The notes under the pieces are model-generated. The model was not told the DNA's origin and did not search any database. It saw only the letters and a program-made list of their open reading frames with translations. 64,000 nucleotides of DNA from Roseiarcus sp963798015. GTDB lineage: Bacteria > Pseudomonadota > Alphaproteobacteria > Rhizobiales > Beijerinckiaceae. Made by a program: the position numbers and the translations under genes. Positions 63,883 through 64,000 of this stretch are shown here, piece after piece. Where the stretch lies: positions 124,001 to 188,000 of the forward strand of contig CAWCSA010000003.1 in assembly GCA_963798015.1 (NCBI GenBank). Reading direction: 5' to 3'. Within the stretch, counting starts at the first letter, position 1. The number at the start of each line of letters is the position of its first letter.

Positions 63883-64000
63883 ATGAGGGACCTAGCTGCC
63901 AGCGAGACACCAGCGCCACAGCGGCTCGAGACGGCGGTCTCGCAATTGGGCGACATCTGGCTTCTCGGCGACCACTGCCTCGCGCAGGGCGACGCGCGCG
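63883..64000 (+). pseudogene. DNA methylase N-terminal linker fragment (runs off the window)
   Basis: The frame encodes LETAVSQLGDIWLLGDHCL and then AQGDAR at the window end, matching the GDLWxLGxHRLLCGDA motif that opens the methyltransferase domain of ParB-type DNA methylases. Upstream the frame has a TAA at 63865, while the preceding sequence in another frame (GDGLMLLDDDEG) resembles the usual acidic linker, so a frame change is likely. It cannot be the same gene copy as the left remnant, because both carry the GDxW-like motif. How much of the methylase lies beyond the window is unknown. Confidence 0.45.

Overview
The window looks like a chromosomal segment of a high-GC alphaproteobacterium of the order Hyphomicrobiales (Rhizobiales). 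The indicators are a Rhodobacter-type soluble NAD-dependent formate dehydrogenase operon, a Rhizobium-type rhamnose ABC-transporter cluster, a hisBHAF block, a GapR/DUF2312 protein, a DUF1328 membrane peptide behind an EcfG-type general-stress promoter, and REP-like intergenic repeats. A methylotrophic or Beijerinckiaceae-like host would fit the formate genes, but no marker here proves it. I saw no rRNA, tRNA or CRISPR array.

Layout. 1-5.9 kb: tail of a Lon-substrate-binding protein, an EamA exporter, a very large symporter/histidine-kinase hybrid, a DUF1398 protein and a MarR regulator beside a perfect palindromic operator. 6.1-10.4 kb: accessory-looking stretch with an amino-acid permease remnant, a cysteine-rich thaumatin-like secreted protein, an intradiol dioxygenase and a small Fet4-like membrane protein. 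10.4-22.6 kb: leuD, an SCO copper chaperone, then lysR-fdsGBA-fdhD-fdsD, a FUSC transporter and a MarR-GNAT fusion. 22.7-32.9 kb: rhamnose catabolism, with rhaD divergent from a truncated DeoR regulator, rhaTPQS, rhaK and an MFS carrier. 33-40.4 kb: mixed genes including a dead DUF1254/DUF1214 gene and cysK. 40.4-48.2 kb: Rrf2 regulator, dut, coaBC, ubiB, ubiE, hisF, hisA, hisH and hisB, all on the minus strand. 48.3-57.7 kb: orphan CoxL-like oxidoreductase, acyl-CoA/thiolase genes, epoxide hydrolase and a GlcD-type dehydrogenase. 58-64 kb: small stress and regulatory proteins, then an IS5-family element between two remnants of ParB-type DNA methylase genes.

How the genes work together. The fds operon oxidises formate to CO2 with reduction of NAD; FdhD sulfurates the molybdenum cofactor and the LysR gene is the likely regulator. 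The rha genes import and phosphorylate rhamnose and cleave rhamnulose-1-phosphate, but no isomerase or mutarotase lies here and the repressor is reduced to its HTH. The his genes form the core of histidine synthesis. The thiolase, the enoyl-CoA hydratase and the intradiol dioxygenase suggest aromatic degradation, but they are scattered.

The most striking property is reading-frame damage. fdsB and coaBC each carry one extra base, ubiB has an amber codon plus a 13-bp duplication, and there are further remnants (APC permease, DeoR, DUF1254/1214, methylases). Some may be sequence errors; others are clearly decay. A second theme is a dispersed ~275-bp intergenic element with helix-phased repeats, present in two full copies and one divergent copy.
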